64,000 nucleotides of DNA from Dermatemys mawii. Taxonomy: Eukaryota; Chordata; Testudines; Dermatemydidae. Positions 1 through 11,775 of this stretch are shown here, piece by piece. How positions within the stretch are numbered: position 1 is the first letter of the stretch; each line of letters opens with the position of its first letter. Below the pieces are notes generated by a model, which worked only from the letters and a program-made list of their open reading frames with translations, had not been told where the DNA came from and did no database searches. The stretch lies in NCBI GenBank assembly GCA_007922305.1, contig ML677366.1, positions 15,724,338 to 15,788,337 on the forward strand, given 5' to 3'. The position numbers and the translations under genes were made by a program.

Positions 1-165
1 CCAGCTCCTATGCAGCAGCATGGCCTCCGCAGCTCTCGCTGGAGCTGCAGGGGGGACATGCTGCTTGTTCCAGACTTTTAACAGCCTGGTTAGCGGTGCT
101 GACCAGAGCCACCAGGATCCCTTTTCAACCTGGCGTTCCGGTCGAAAACCAGGCACTTAGCAACC
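1..165. repeat. Right end of a GC-rich DNA-transposon-like repeat, cut by the window
   Basis: GC-rich sequence unlike the AT-rich intron that follows. It ends in TTCCGGTCGAAAACC and then AGCAACCCTT, an end I associate with a reptile/bird non-autonomous element with TAGGGTTGCCA-like terminal repeats. The other end is outside the window, so inverted repeats and target-site duplication cannot be tested. Confidence 0.5.
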
Positions 166-256
166 CTTGTCTGAGAAAGTCAGTAGACAATGTGTGGTTA
201 TTTAAATCATATTAACCATTTATTTTCCACAATGTGATTTCATTATTAAAGGGTAC
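166..256 (-). other. Intron downstream of the TSR-E exon (start only)
   Basis: Short piece of ADAMTSL3 intron between the repeat at the window edge and the donor GTACCC at 251-256. AT-rich; nothing recognised. Confidence 0.8.
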
Positions 257-386
257 CTTGGTGGGCACAGTTTCATGTTGCAAGTGCGAGTCATTGCTGG
301 TGGTCGCATGGCATTGTCACACAGGGTGTCGTTTACAGCGTGTTTTGTTTCCACGTGCAGGCACACTGCAATGGCTTCTTGTGTCC
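257..386 (-). CDS. ADAMTSL3: ADAMTSL3 exon: body of TSR-E
   Basis: 130 bp (2 + 42 codons + 2), the last exon in the window in gene order. It encodes GTQEAIAVCLHVETKHAVND, TLCDNAMRPPAMTRTCNMKL and CPP, with Arg split over the next junction. The four cysteines (AVC, TLC, RTC, KLC) complete the six of TSR-E begun by CSATC. QEAIAVCLH and RPPAM match ADAMTSL3 from memory. N-D-T within AVNDTLC is an N-glycosylation sequon. The acceptor is AAAATCCAG|GGACAC, with an AT-rich rather than pyrimidine-rich tract. The donor is CAAG|GTACCC, weak because C replaces the usual G at +5. The next exon is beyond the window start. Confidence 0.95.
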
Positions 387-1087
387 CTGGATTTTAAAAA
401 ACCAAACACACACATGAGATGCTCTATGGAGAGATGAACAATTTCTATAACCTCTTCCCTCTTCCCCCCAATCTCAGCCTGAACTAATTCTGGATACCAA
501 ATCAAACGGCAGGTTTTAAATTAACAACTTGACTCAGAAAAGCACTGGAAATATTTTAGAATATATTTGAAACTCAGAAAACATTTTTAAAATTAAAAAA
601 TCAAGTTACAGTGCAACATTTTGGGGATTTCTTATTCACAGCCAGCAATGCCCCAATTTAGGATTTTGTTTCTAGATTTAAATCAGCTCTTTGAGTGGAT
701 AGAACTAAACAATATTTATGTGTGCCAATTTGTCATTGTGTCCCTGAGAAAAACAAAATCTGCGAGTAGTAATTTTGTTTGTCTTTCTCTCTATAACATC
801 AAGAAAACAAGACACTATGAATGGCATCCCGATTACACTGATTTTGGAAAGCTCCCTTTATTTAATACTGCTGCCCCAAGGCAATTAGAGTGACTTAGTT
901 GGCAGTCAGAGTATAATAAATGCCTTTTCACAGAGCTGGACTCACCACATAGGAGCAGAATGTTGTTTTATTCCTACTGATTTAAATGGGATTTCAAAGA
1001 GCTAAGTATTTGAAGAGACAACAATTACATAAATCTTTCTAAACTACAGCCAAGAAAATGGCTGACTCAGCGTGTAGAGATACCCAC

Positions 1088-1160
1088 TGGGCCAGATCCT
1101 CAGCTGTGTAGCTCCATTAAAGCTAATGGATCCTCAGCTCCAGCTAAGGATCTAGGCCCA
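1088..1160. repeat. Short palindromic interspersed element
   Basis: The segment GGCCAGATCCTCAGCTG near the left end is nearly the reverse complement of CAGCTAAGGATCTAGGCC at the right end, so the whole can fold into one hairpin. Similar palindromes recur at 25408-25490 and 20748-20815, which suggests a family of small inverted-repeat elements. Confidence 0.6.
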
Positions 1161-4100
1161 GTGTATACAGCGTTTTCCCTCAGCTTCTTTCCTAAGTGTA
1201 GCAACAATTGTAATTATGCTGAGACATGAAAGAACATTAATAATTAAACTTTTATCAGTCAGAAAAAATGATGTCCAATAAGTCTGATTTAGATCAACAC
1301 AACTCAGTGAACACTTGTCAATTAATGAACATTATTGTTTATTTTAAAATTACAGGGTGTATTCCGTTTTGCATATACTATTATTCTGCAAGGCAGTATT
1401 ATGTCTCCAATGTGCAAATCCTATTCACTTAATAGAAAAATGCATGTAGAAATAAAGGACACAAAACTTAGTAAAGTGCTATGGAAATCTTATGTATCTA
1501 TGCAATAAAAACAACAGTCATAATCATTGACCTATTGAACAGAACAGCATTGAAATGCACTCTAACGTGCACTTTTGTTGGTACCATGTGAAAATGGCTA
1601 ATGAAATGCACAACAGGTAACATGGTCACAGTTGAGAGAATCTGCTTCCTTCCTTCTAAATTTAACTTTCCCCAAGAGACCTCCTAAGGCTACAAATGTG
1701 TTTTCTGTAGTAGGTTATATTCTTTGTCTTATGTGTAAAAGCTTGAAAGATTTCTAATATGTTTGTATTTCTAACCGGAATTCCTCTTGTTATTTATATA
1801 TGGTACATTAAAACATAACAGATTTTTCTGTTTTATCTAACTACCACAAGACAACGACTGTAATAAAGACTCTTGCTTCTAGATAAATTCATACATCATT
1901 AATTATTTCTTGACACTTGTTGGTTATTTAATAGTCCATTTGATTTCATCTGACACCATGAAATATTCTGTGTTGGAAAATTTTTTGCCTAAGGTTAGTT
2001 GTGCATGTTTTATGACTTTCAGGTAATAACTGGTCTTTTTCTTTCCTAGTGAGAGCGACAAATGATTTTATAATGTGCTCTCAAATGATTCCATCTGCCA
2101 CTATCATCTCAGACTTTGCATTTGTACAGCCACTGGCCATCATAATGGTATGCAGAAGAACAAACTGAACTGCCTCATGCACTTTAGACAGAAGACGTAT
2201 TTTTCTTCATTATTATAATTTAGTAGCAGGTGCCCAGCATTTGAAGTTACTCTGTTAATCATTATTGCAATTGTGTCTCTGTCAAGAGCTAGTACAATCC
2301 ATTCCTGAACACTGGCAATTCCTATCACAAACCAATATTGCCTCCATCTATGAATTATTTTGATACAATCCAGCATATTTATTCTTTCAAGACCAAGGCT
2401 GCAAGCCTTCATTGTGATGACACAGGTACCAATCTAACAATTTCAAGCATAATACAAACCATACGTGTAGCAGGAGTGGATGTATACAACACTATGGAGT
2501 CTGGCTTTCTTTTAGTTTCACTGGAATCCATCTTAGTCCCTTTCGGGTCTGATGTTCATTCCAGGAAGCCGTTGGTGGGTAATTGTTTTGACTATGTCTG
2601 CACAGTGCTGAGGTTTTATGTAACAAGAGCACTGACCTTGTGCATAATTGACTGTCTACTCACTTCTATTAAATAAAAGTCATTAAGTGTTGAAAATTGC
2701 ATTACCTGCAACACATATGCTTAATAAAATGTTCTTTCACACTAGGGACTAGATTATATCCTTTACATCAAATGTCCGCACAACATGATCCAAGGGTGAA
2801 AATGCCAAATCAAAGCAAATCACTACAAACCATGAGTTTTACAGAACTCCAAGGTTCTATCCCAGAGACTAAAGACCAGGGAACCATGGATACTGCAGCA
2901 CCTCCTAAATGACTGATGAACCACCAGAAAAATTTATTCAAACATTTTGGTTTCATTCAGTTTCCCTGAATAAGAAAGATGTTTCTTCTAATGTACAGTT
3001 CAGAAACAAAGATCCAGATATACAGTTTTGCTGAGGTAGAGCTGTGGGAGAGGTTATCCGATGAGCACTCAAATATATATTCATCATTCACCCAGTTGCA
3101 AGGCCCATGCCTGCACTGGTGATACTGTTAAGGGTTTGTTTCTGCTTCAAGTGCTTTGTTCTGGCTATCAACACAATTTCTTAGTGTTATTGGCTTCTCA
3201 GTTGTTATTTTAGGCCAGATTTTGCCCTTAGAAAGGACTTAAATTACATCTCTTTTACAGGAAACATTCACATTTGTGCAAAAACAAAAAACAGTCAAAG
3301 CTGATAACCAAAAGAGTTATTTTTCAATGGGTTACGCTGGATAATATTTTCTAAACTTCTAACACAGAGAGGGTGATATAACATGAGACTCCTATACTGA
3401 GCCCTATGCAAGTCAGCATATCTCTCATCAGCAGTTTATATTACAATTTTGTGGTGAGTATGTCCATGAAAAAAAAAAGGCATGTCACACCTTTTCTTTT
3501 GGCTGTGACATGCCACCTTGGTTTGGTCAATGTATGAGATGTCTTTCATTGCACTCATCAGAGTGCCACAAACTGCTGCAATTCTCTACTCCAATGCTTT
3601 AAGAAAATAAAAGCTATAGTGTTTTGGTGTTTTAAGGTATAACAGAACAGATACTGTAAAAAATTTGTAAAACAGTCTTGTTTTTCAGACCTATGGTGCT
3701 TTCCAATAAACAGTTACACTCCATTGATGCAGCGTTTCCTTATAATTTACTACAAAATGTGTAAGAGATTGATCTTAATTATAAATTTGCTTGCAAACAC
3801 CATTTAATATTGACCTGTAATGTGAATCAGTGACAAAACTTCTTATATTGCAGGGTTTGAGAAGCATCTTCAAACCATAAAAGTCGTAAAATCTTGAGGA
3901 AAACAAACAGTGTCATATTTGTTCTTGCCTTGTGATGTTAACATAGTAGAACATTTAACCCCCATTCTCCCCCTCCCCCCAAAAAGTATAAGATAAGTTA
4001 CTCAGGCAGGTCTCGATAGAGCACAAAGTATTTCTACAGTATTTTGATGTACTATTATAGTAATTATTCTACTAATCAGTGCAACAGAATATTTTCTATT

Positions 4101-6129
4101 TTAAACCAGCATACAACACTCACAAACTCACAGGTTTTGACAACTTTGCTGTGGGAAGAAATATACAGTGCACAAAATCATGTTAAAAGATCAGAGTGTT
4201 TGCAAAATGCATACTTTTACTTTTACTCTAGAAAGGGAAAATCGTAAAGAGTTAGGACAGAAGATGCTAAATGTAAGCATAGAAGGATGGTCTCTTCACT
4301 CAACCTTACACCTAGAAAAGGAAAAAAAAAAGTTTACTTATTTCAGATTACTTTTGCATTGCTGTCATCTTAAAGAGAAACTGTCAATTAAAAAATGAGT
4401 TAGAAGAAATTTCACATATTATACATGCCTGAGTGTCTCTGCCAATTTTTGTATATGCACAGTCATATTTCCCTCTGTTAAGGAGCAGACTGTAAATCGT
4501 TCACTCAACAGTGAGCAGTTTTCCTCAAAAAGCCGACAGGACTAGTCATGGGAGTAACTGCTCACCAACAAGATCATCTCAGTATTGCCAACACTCATCA
4601 TTTTATTGTGAGTCCTGTAGTACTCAATGCTTTACTTACAGCCCCAGTACCTGGAGTCCTCTAATATTGCAAGAATCTCTTTTCATAAAATACATCAGAT
4701 CAGAGAGAAAAGCTTGAAAATGTAACCTAAATGTCCCCAAACATTACAAAATCCAAAAAGCAAAGAAATAGTTCCACATTTATTATTATTGTTTTTTTTT
4801 AAAAAAACAAGATGATTTTTAAACCAATCTCATGATTTCGGGGGCTTGACTCCAGATGTTCAGCTGTACAGGGCTAGTACTTTGAATCTCTCATAGAGGG
4901 ACAGATTTTGAACCTTTATGTTTTTCTCTCCTCTATTACTGTGTGAAAGGTCCACACAGCTAAAGCACAAACAGTGAAATTGGCTGTATGAAAAGTGCTA
5001 ACAAATACCAAAAGGACAAGTGGAAGTATTTTGCCAGTCCCTTTCACCTTTCTTAGAAAGAGACAACAATTTCAGAGACAAGCAGCATTCTTAAATTGAT
5101 GGCCTCTTTTAAAGGATTTATTGAGTTAAATATAATTCTATTTTTTTTGTACAAGCAAGCTTTCATAGAACCTTCAACTAAATGAAACTTTCCAACAATT
5201 TAAAATAAAATCCAGTAAAAACAATTGATAAACACACATTCCCCTTCCATGTTTTAAATCCAAATATTGCAGCTCTAGGAATCTTAAAATGAAACTGGCA
5301 GTTCCTGAAAGTGAAACAGAGTTAACTCATTCTTATTGTCCAAGTACAAAGAAATGCAAAGAAGTATTCAGAGCATTAATAATGTCAAGTATATTGGATT
5401 AGCAATTTTTCTTTTATATCAAAGCATTATTAGGAAAGTAGATAAAGAAATCTGTTTTTTTAAATTAGATTATATAATTGTGAAATAGGATTTGTTTAGA
5501 ATACTGCATATTCATTAACTAAGAAATACTGCAGATTTTAAACAAACAAACAAAAAGATCTCATGATCAGGCACATTACAAGTACTGGCATTATTTCTTG
5601 CAGACAGTACCGTGCATATCAATCTTATGCATACATCTCATGTGCTTGCATCGAGACCACAGTTCTTCAAACAGTGGAAAAAAACCACTCACCCTTTCTT
5701 TGGACAAATGAGGCAAAACCCTGAATTCCCAACACAATTTTTACTCAGGCAAAACCCTAAATAAATCAAAGGGAGTTGGTCTGATTAAGGGCTCATATGA
5801 CCCAAGTCCTTGGGATTTGACCCATGATTTTTGTGGTGTGTGGACTTTCTTCAGGTACTAAGGGAAATATAAACTATTTGTCAAATTTCTGGAAATTTCT
5901 GTCTCACTAGGGATCTTTAAAATGATGCCTACTTCATAACTAATTAACATGGAAGAACTCTTGCATTTATGGAAAGACTGATGACAGAAGTAATAATTAT
6001 GGTAACAGACATAACATAGGCTAATAGTCATAAGGCAGTAATTTTTATAACACCCAAAATGCTGTTGCATCATGGACCATAATAGTTTATATAGGTGCAG
6101 TGCAGAATAATCATGAAGAATAACCAAAG

Positions 6130-6300
6130 AGTTCTTGCCAACAGCACTATTATAATTATTATGACTTGTATTACTACAGTGTGTAGGAGCTCTAGTCATA
6201 GATCAGGACCCATTGTGTTAGGTGCTGTACAAAGAGAGACCAAAAGATGGTCTGTTCCTTGGAGTACATACAGTCTAACACAATAAAAAGCCTGGCTAAA
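6130..6300 (+). repeat. Ancient dispersed repeat (copy 1, plus)
   Basis: Contains TCATAGATCAGGACCCATTG and GGTGCTGTACAAA, preceded by an ATTATTATGA-like stretch. I recognise this as an amniote-wide dispersed repeat whose other strand reads TTGTAAGCTCT...GGGCAGGGAC. Diverged copies lie at 22685-22775, 41185-41285, 47740-47880 and 51185-51290. Confidence 0.6.
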
Positions 6301-6445
6301 ATATTTAATTTTAAGAGAAGGAAGCTGTTGGATAATGAATTGCAGACAGGTCTTTCCTCATATTTCTAATAAAAGAGAATGTTACTGCGTGCATTTTTAC
6401 CTCTTTTTAGGAGAGGGGCTGAGAGTTTACATTGAATTTATGGTT

Positions 6446-7047
6446 AAGGCTACATTACTTTTAGTAAAAGTCATGGACAAGTCATGGGAGTAAACAAAAT
6501 TTCACAGCCCATGATGTGTCTATGACTTTATATACTCCTAACTAAAACTTGGGGGAGGGGTGGCTAGGAGGGACAGCCCAGGGGTGCTGTGGGTGCAGGG
6601 GCGGGGAGCCTGTGGCTAACGCCCCAGGTGGGCAGAGGCAGGGAGTTGGCGGGGCTGGGACAGGTTCCTTACCTGCCTCCTGAGCTCCATGTGCTGCCTC
6701 TGCTCCACTCCAAGCCTCGGTTCTGAAGCTCCCATTGGTGGTGCCTGCTGACAGAGGCAGCACAATGAGCTAGGAGCTGAGGGAGGGAAGTTCCTGTCAC
6801 TTTTCCAGGGAGTCCGCCCTTGGTAAGCACCTCCCCGCACCCCAACCGCTGAGCCCCCCCCCCCCAAACTCCTACTGCAAGAGGGAGAGGGGGAGTGAGA
6901 CTGCACCAGCAGTAGCTGATGCGCCTGGCTCAGGGCCTGCCTGAGCTGCTCAGGTGGCCCCCGGGCCAGGCACACCAGCCACTGCAGAAGTCACGGAAAG
7001 TCATAGAATCCATGACTTCCATGACCTCTGTGACAAACACAGAGCCT
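6446..7047. mobile_element. Non-autonomous DNA-transposon-like element, GC-rich core
   Basis: Starts AAGGCTACATTACTTTTAGT and ends ACAAACACAGAGCCTGA, giving an imperfect inverted AGGCT end. Both flanks carry repeats of GTCATGG/CCATGAC motifs (AAAGTCATGGACAAGTCATG on the left; ATCCATGACTTCCATGACC on the right). The core is GC-rich and CpG-depleted. No convincing target-site duplication was found, so bounds are approximate. Confidence 0.5.
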
Positions 7048-7343
7048 GATGCATGGTCCAGTTGAGGATCTGGGGATAAGGTAGAATAAAGATGACAAGC
7101 ACTGCAACACAGATTCAGTCCTTGTTCAAGCAGTAGATGACATAGTGACAATAAGGTCTGCAGCTTGTTTAGACTGAGCAGGCCTCCTCCTGGTCTGGCA
7201 AAAAGTGGGCATTAAGAAACTGAGGGAAAAGTTCCAAGTATATATAAATCTTAAGGAATGTATTTTAAAAGCCCTTGATAGATACATGCATGTTAGAGAC
7301 ACAGAAGCTCTCATACTTTTATGATAGAGGAGGGTCAGGGAGC

Positions 7344-7856
7344 TGTGGCAGAGTGCTTGAGGGGAGATATGTAAGCTCAGAGCTAATTGAGGTGTGGCTC
7401 CCTGTGGACTAGGGAAGGTTGCAGGTTGATTGGAACACCTGCAATCAATTAAGGCCCTGCTAAGAACCTAATAAAACCCCCTGCTTCAGGCAGACAGGGG
7501 AGGAGGGTAGGAGTTGGAGCAGTTTGGAACCAAGATCACCCAGACCCTAGGTAAAGAGACACCTGACCTGTGTGTAGAGAGGGCAGGAAGCCCCACAAAC
7601 TGAAGGGTAGGAGAGGGAAGTAGTCCAGGGGAAGGAATAGCTAATTCAGGTGGCTTACCACTATCCTCAGGGCCCCTGGGCTGGGACCCGGAGTAGAGGG
7701 CAGGCCCGGGGTCCCTCCCTCTCCACTTCCCCTCCTCTAGGATACTAGTGGGACAGTTAATACCTTATTCAGGGGCAAGAAATAGCTCCCTGAACCCCCC
7801 CCCCACAAGAAGAGAGAGCACGGGACCCATCATAATAGTGCCAGCGATTTGCCACA
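7344..7856 (+). mobile_element. Solo LTR-like element without clear target-site duplication
   Basis: Begins TGTGGCAGAG and ends TTTGCCACA; the ends are inverted copies of TGTGGCA. The body is purine- and GC-rich and has a TATA-like TAATAAAACC at 7469-7478, suggesting plus orientation. Flanks (GGAGC and CTTTA) do not match, so either the duplication has decayed or the ends are mis-set. Confidence 0.5.
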
Positions 7857-10155
7857 CTTTATATTAAATTTTAATATTTCTAACTTAAAATGTCATATTT
7901 CTTTTCTTATAACTAAAAAGTTCATCTTATTGAAATGAGAAACGGACTTAAAACTGAGCTGAAGTTGATCAGGTCCTTTGAACTACACAATGGAAAAAAT
8001 AGACAGAGAGAGATCATTAGTTAGTACACTGCAAACAGTTGGAAACAGGGAAGAAGCCTGGTTCCTGAAAACAATTTATCCACAGGTAATTTTTAGTTTG
8101 TTTGAAAGTGTTTGCCAAGGCAGCTAGATGAACATCATTCACAGGAGAACAAACTCATGATTATTTAACTAGCATAAAAGCAAAGATACTGCTGTTCAAC
8201 TTTGATCAAATAGTCTCAGAACTTCCCATATTTCCTGGGAGTATCACATCTGAAGAACATCTAGACATTTGGTGCTACTGAAGTCTCAAAAATACATATG
8301 TAAAATGTCTTCATTTCAGATATTCTGCATTACCTGCTGAAGAAGTAGTTTTGGTTCATGAATCTCCAGAGGCAAATGATTGGTTGAGTTGCCTCTTTAA
8401 ATCACAAAGGACCAATATTGCTCTCAATGAAGTCACTGCCCAAACTCCCATTTGGCTATAACAGAAGCAGAATTGGGCCCTGATTCTGATTCTTAGCCAT
8501 TTTAAAAAAAAAGAAAGGGTTTTTGCTTCTGGTATATGAAATGATGGGCCTCAACACAGCCTCCAAAATTTAATCGTCAACTTGCAGGTACAATTTTTCA
8601 CATGTAGGTTTTTACACTGACAAAGCATAAATATAATATCAGGTAAAATTTGAGCGGCTGTTTTTGAAAGTTTGGCATATGTGTCCTCCATTCTATGCTC
8701 AAAATTCAAAACTATCAGAGAGAATTCAACACCTTTTGAAAACATGTTGGTTGAGAAGTCCTCCAGAAGCATTCGTAAAATGGATTAAAAATAGAGAGAA
8801 AATGCCTAATGTTACAAAATTAAATTTGGATAATAAAATCAAGAGAACTGAAAAAACTGTATAGCTAGTGAAAGCCTTGTTCCTAATTTAAAATGTAATT
8901 TCCCTTACTGTTTTTAAATATTTTCTCAATTTTTTAGAGCAAATAGATATAACAATCGATCACAATAGTCATTGTCCAAATTGCGAACAAATCATACATA
9001 CATATAAGTCATATCCTCCTGGGGCTAAGTTCCTGTAATGCCCAATGAAAACAGTGAGGAATGGCAGGTACATTTTCTTTATTAGGGATCAAGGCCATCA
9101 ATAAAACAATAATGTTAAATGATAAGAGGGGCTTTTATATTGGTCACTTACCATCATGCTGATAGTTATCTGGGTATCTTCCCCAACTTCTCCTTTCTTC
9201 AAACTTCCAGTTGGTGACCACTACACAGCAGGCCACTTCCTATGAGCTCTAGATTGGCTCTTGACTTCCAAACTTTTCTACTTATTATATTTCTTCTGAG
9301 GGTACAACTGTCTTCACTTCCCATTGATGTCATCATTCCTGTCACATACAGGTGTGTTCACAATTCCACTGCTTCCACTTCGCACTTCATAACTCACTTC
9401 TATGGTCAGTTCCAAAGTACAGTACATAGTAGCAACACTGTCTAGCAATATGTACTTCAGATGGCTGAAAGATTAGATTACAACTAAAGGAGGAATGTGC
9501 CTAACTACTTGCAGACAGATGTATGGCACAGACTTCCTATAGAAGGATATGATGGACCAAATCTTAAGCAACATCCTATTTGAACTCCTTCCCAGCCATA
9601 GAGCTCCATCCCAGTCATTTCTGAAGGGATGTCTCCCTGTGCTACCATATCACAGATCTACAATGCCATAAAAATGGCAGCATTTTGAAGACAATGATTA
9701 GTTAATATGCACATTTTAGATCAGAACTGCATATATAAATACCTAGGAGAAAAATGATCATTTAGGCATATCTGTCATTGAGTTGTAACATATATTTTCA
9801 TTTATCTAAACCCATAAACCAGCTGATAGTCTGAAGTGTATCTTTCGATAATACAAGACTAACTGCTGCATCAATATTGACAGAAATGTTCCATAACTTG
9901 ATTGACTGAATACGGCTCAGTTTCTCATTCAAAGATTTATAGAAAACCAATTTTATCTCCATTAGAACCTTGTGAGGCATGTGGAAGCAAGGGACATTTA
10001 GATGCTATCATCAAAAGTAAAAAGAATTAACACAAGTCAAAAGCTCAGAAAGTGTTTTTAAATGTTAACTAAATGTAACTAATTTGGAATAATATCAAAC
10101 ACTTATTTGACAATGTCAAATTTAAACAGCAGAGATGAAAATATGTTTAAACTAC

Positions 10156-10442
10156 CTCCAACGCATGTGGCTGAACATGGAGTAAAACCAATGTATTCCC
10201 AATCATAAATCAAGCTGCTATCTTCCGCACGTGAAAATTCTGGGGTGTACGGGACTGGATCACTGTCGCAGGGTGGCTGGTGGCATATTCGTTCTGTTTC
10301 CGGTTTGAGGTCTTCACATTCCTCATCAGGCAGATCCATTTCAGTCTGAGTAAATGTGAGAAGAACACGGCACTTCACATCTCGCACCTGAATGCCACGA
10401 CCACAAGTAGTACTGCATGGAGACCAGGGTTCTGGAATAAAC
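10156..10442 (-). CDS. ADAMTSL3: ADAMTSL3 exon: TSR-D and head of TSR-E
   Basis: 287 bp, the largest exon here (1 + 95 codons + 1). It encodes FIPEPWSPCSTTCGRGIQVR, DVKCRVLLTFTQTEMDLPDE, ECEDLKPETERICHQPPC, an acidic spacer with AEDSSLIYDWEY, then IGFTPCSATCVG. TSR-D has six cysteines and the O-fucosylation motif CSTTCGRG. CSATCVGG opens TSR-E. RVLLTFTQTE and YDWEY-x-GFTPC match ADAMTSL3 from memory; ADAMTSL1 reads QVLLSFSQS and GFTKC. The acceptor is TTTGCAG|GTTTATT and the donor is GGAG|GTAGTT. As at 31753, the intron falls in phase 1 inside the glycine pair after the second TSR cysteine. An LTR insertion ends about 260 bp upstream of this exon in the intron. Confidence 0.97.
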
Positions 10443-10699
10443 CTGCAAATAATCATAGTGCAGCAACTTTGAAGAAAACTGAAGGAGGAGAAATTTGCAC
10501 TTGATATGTATGTGCACGTGCACATATATGTGAAGAGATAAAATATTGCTACAAAATGTTAATGTAATATAACAATGCAAACATGGCCAACATGCTAACA
10601 AAGCACATGATGAATAATAAGGGTTATAGTGAGATACAGTTTCATAACATATCCAAATCCCATCATTAAACCCCAGGAATACATCTCTGCACTTTCCCT

Positions 10700-11775
10700 T
10701 TGTGACATTATTGACATGAACTGGGACCATATAGATCATCGTTGCAATCAAGGTCCTGTAATGGCACCAAATCTTATATAAAGGGGGTCATATAAGGTGT
10801 CTAAGACCACGTTATGGTATGCTGGTTATCATTATGCTATCTGTATGCATGTATCATTTTTGTATTTAAAGTTATGAATATTGGCTCTATACTGTCTGTA
10901 TCTCAAACTTATGCTGTGTTTCTGGGTGACATCCCAGAAAAGTTAGTGTCAGCTCTGCCTAGCTTGCTTGATGGCCCATTAAGGGCCATCAGCTATACAA
11001 CGGATCGATTGAGAGAAGGCGGATATACCTTGTGACTCAGCAAGGTATGCAGAGACTTGCCCCTATGACTCCAAACTACACTTGGCTGTAATTTTCCACA
11101 GTAAGAACAAAGAGGTATTCTTACCCCTGGAAAAAACTATAAGAGGCTGATGCCTCATCTCCATCTTGTCTTCAATCCTGCTTCATACCTCTGGAGGGAC
11201 TTTGCTACAAACTGAAGCTCTACACAAAGTACTGAATGACCCATCCCAGCTGTGGATGTACTCCAGAGACTTGATTTGAACCTGCAGTCTATTCTATCAC
11301 TGCTACAAGCCTGACCTAAGAACTTTGCCATTACTGTATGTAATTGATTCCATTTAACCAATTCTAGCTCTCATCTATATCTTTTCCTTTCAGGAGTAAA
11401 CCTTTAGATTTTAGATTCTAAAGGATTGGCAACAACATGATTTGTGGGTAAGATCTGATTTGTATATTGACCTGAGTCTGGGACTTGGTCCTTTGGGATC
11501 GAGAGAACTTTTTCTTTTACTGGGGTATTGGTTTTTATAACAAGCCCCATAATGAGTGGCTGCTGGCGGTGATACTGGGAAACTGGAGCGTCTAAGGGAA
11601 CAGTTTGTGTGACTTGTGGTTAGCCAGTGGGGTAAAATCAAAGTCCTCTGTCTGTCTGTTTGGTTTGCCTTGGAGGTGGCAAAACACCAGCTTTGAGCTG
11701 TAACTGCTCTGCTTGAAGCAATTTGTCCTGAATTGGCACTCTCAGTTGGGTTCCATCAGAACCAGCACCGTTACA
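10700..11775 (+). mobile_element. Large solo LTR-like element close to an exon
   Basis: The right end is CACCGTTACA and the left end (T)TGTGACATT, sharing an inverted TGTRAC. Flanks read TCCCT on both sides (10695-10699 and 11776-11780), a 5-bp target-site duplication if one T was gained at the left end. On the plus strand CTATAAGAGG near 11138-11147 looks like a TATA box, and GAGTAAACC near 11394 like a weak poly(A) signal. This orientation is antisense to ADAMTSL3. I recognise the body as a turtle-type ERV repeat from memory. Confidence 0.65.

Larger units (their letters stand above)
387..10155 (-). other. ADAMTSL3 intron, 9.8 kb
   Basis: Mostly AT-rich unique-looking sequence. 387-1087, 1161-6130 and 7857-10155 hold no feature I can name. 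Recognised inside: a palindromic short element at 1088-1160, an ancient dispersed repeat at 6130-6300, a GC-rich inverted-repeat element at 6446-7047 and an LTR at 7344-7856. Confidence 0.85.

Noticed and set aside
10341..10751. Minus-strand frame of 136 codons over an exon
   Set aside because: Wrong frame across the TSR-D exon; the ADAMTSL3 frame is supported by phase and homology.
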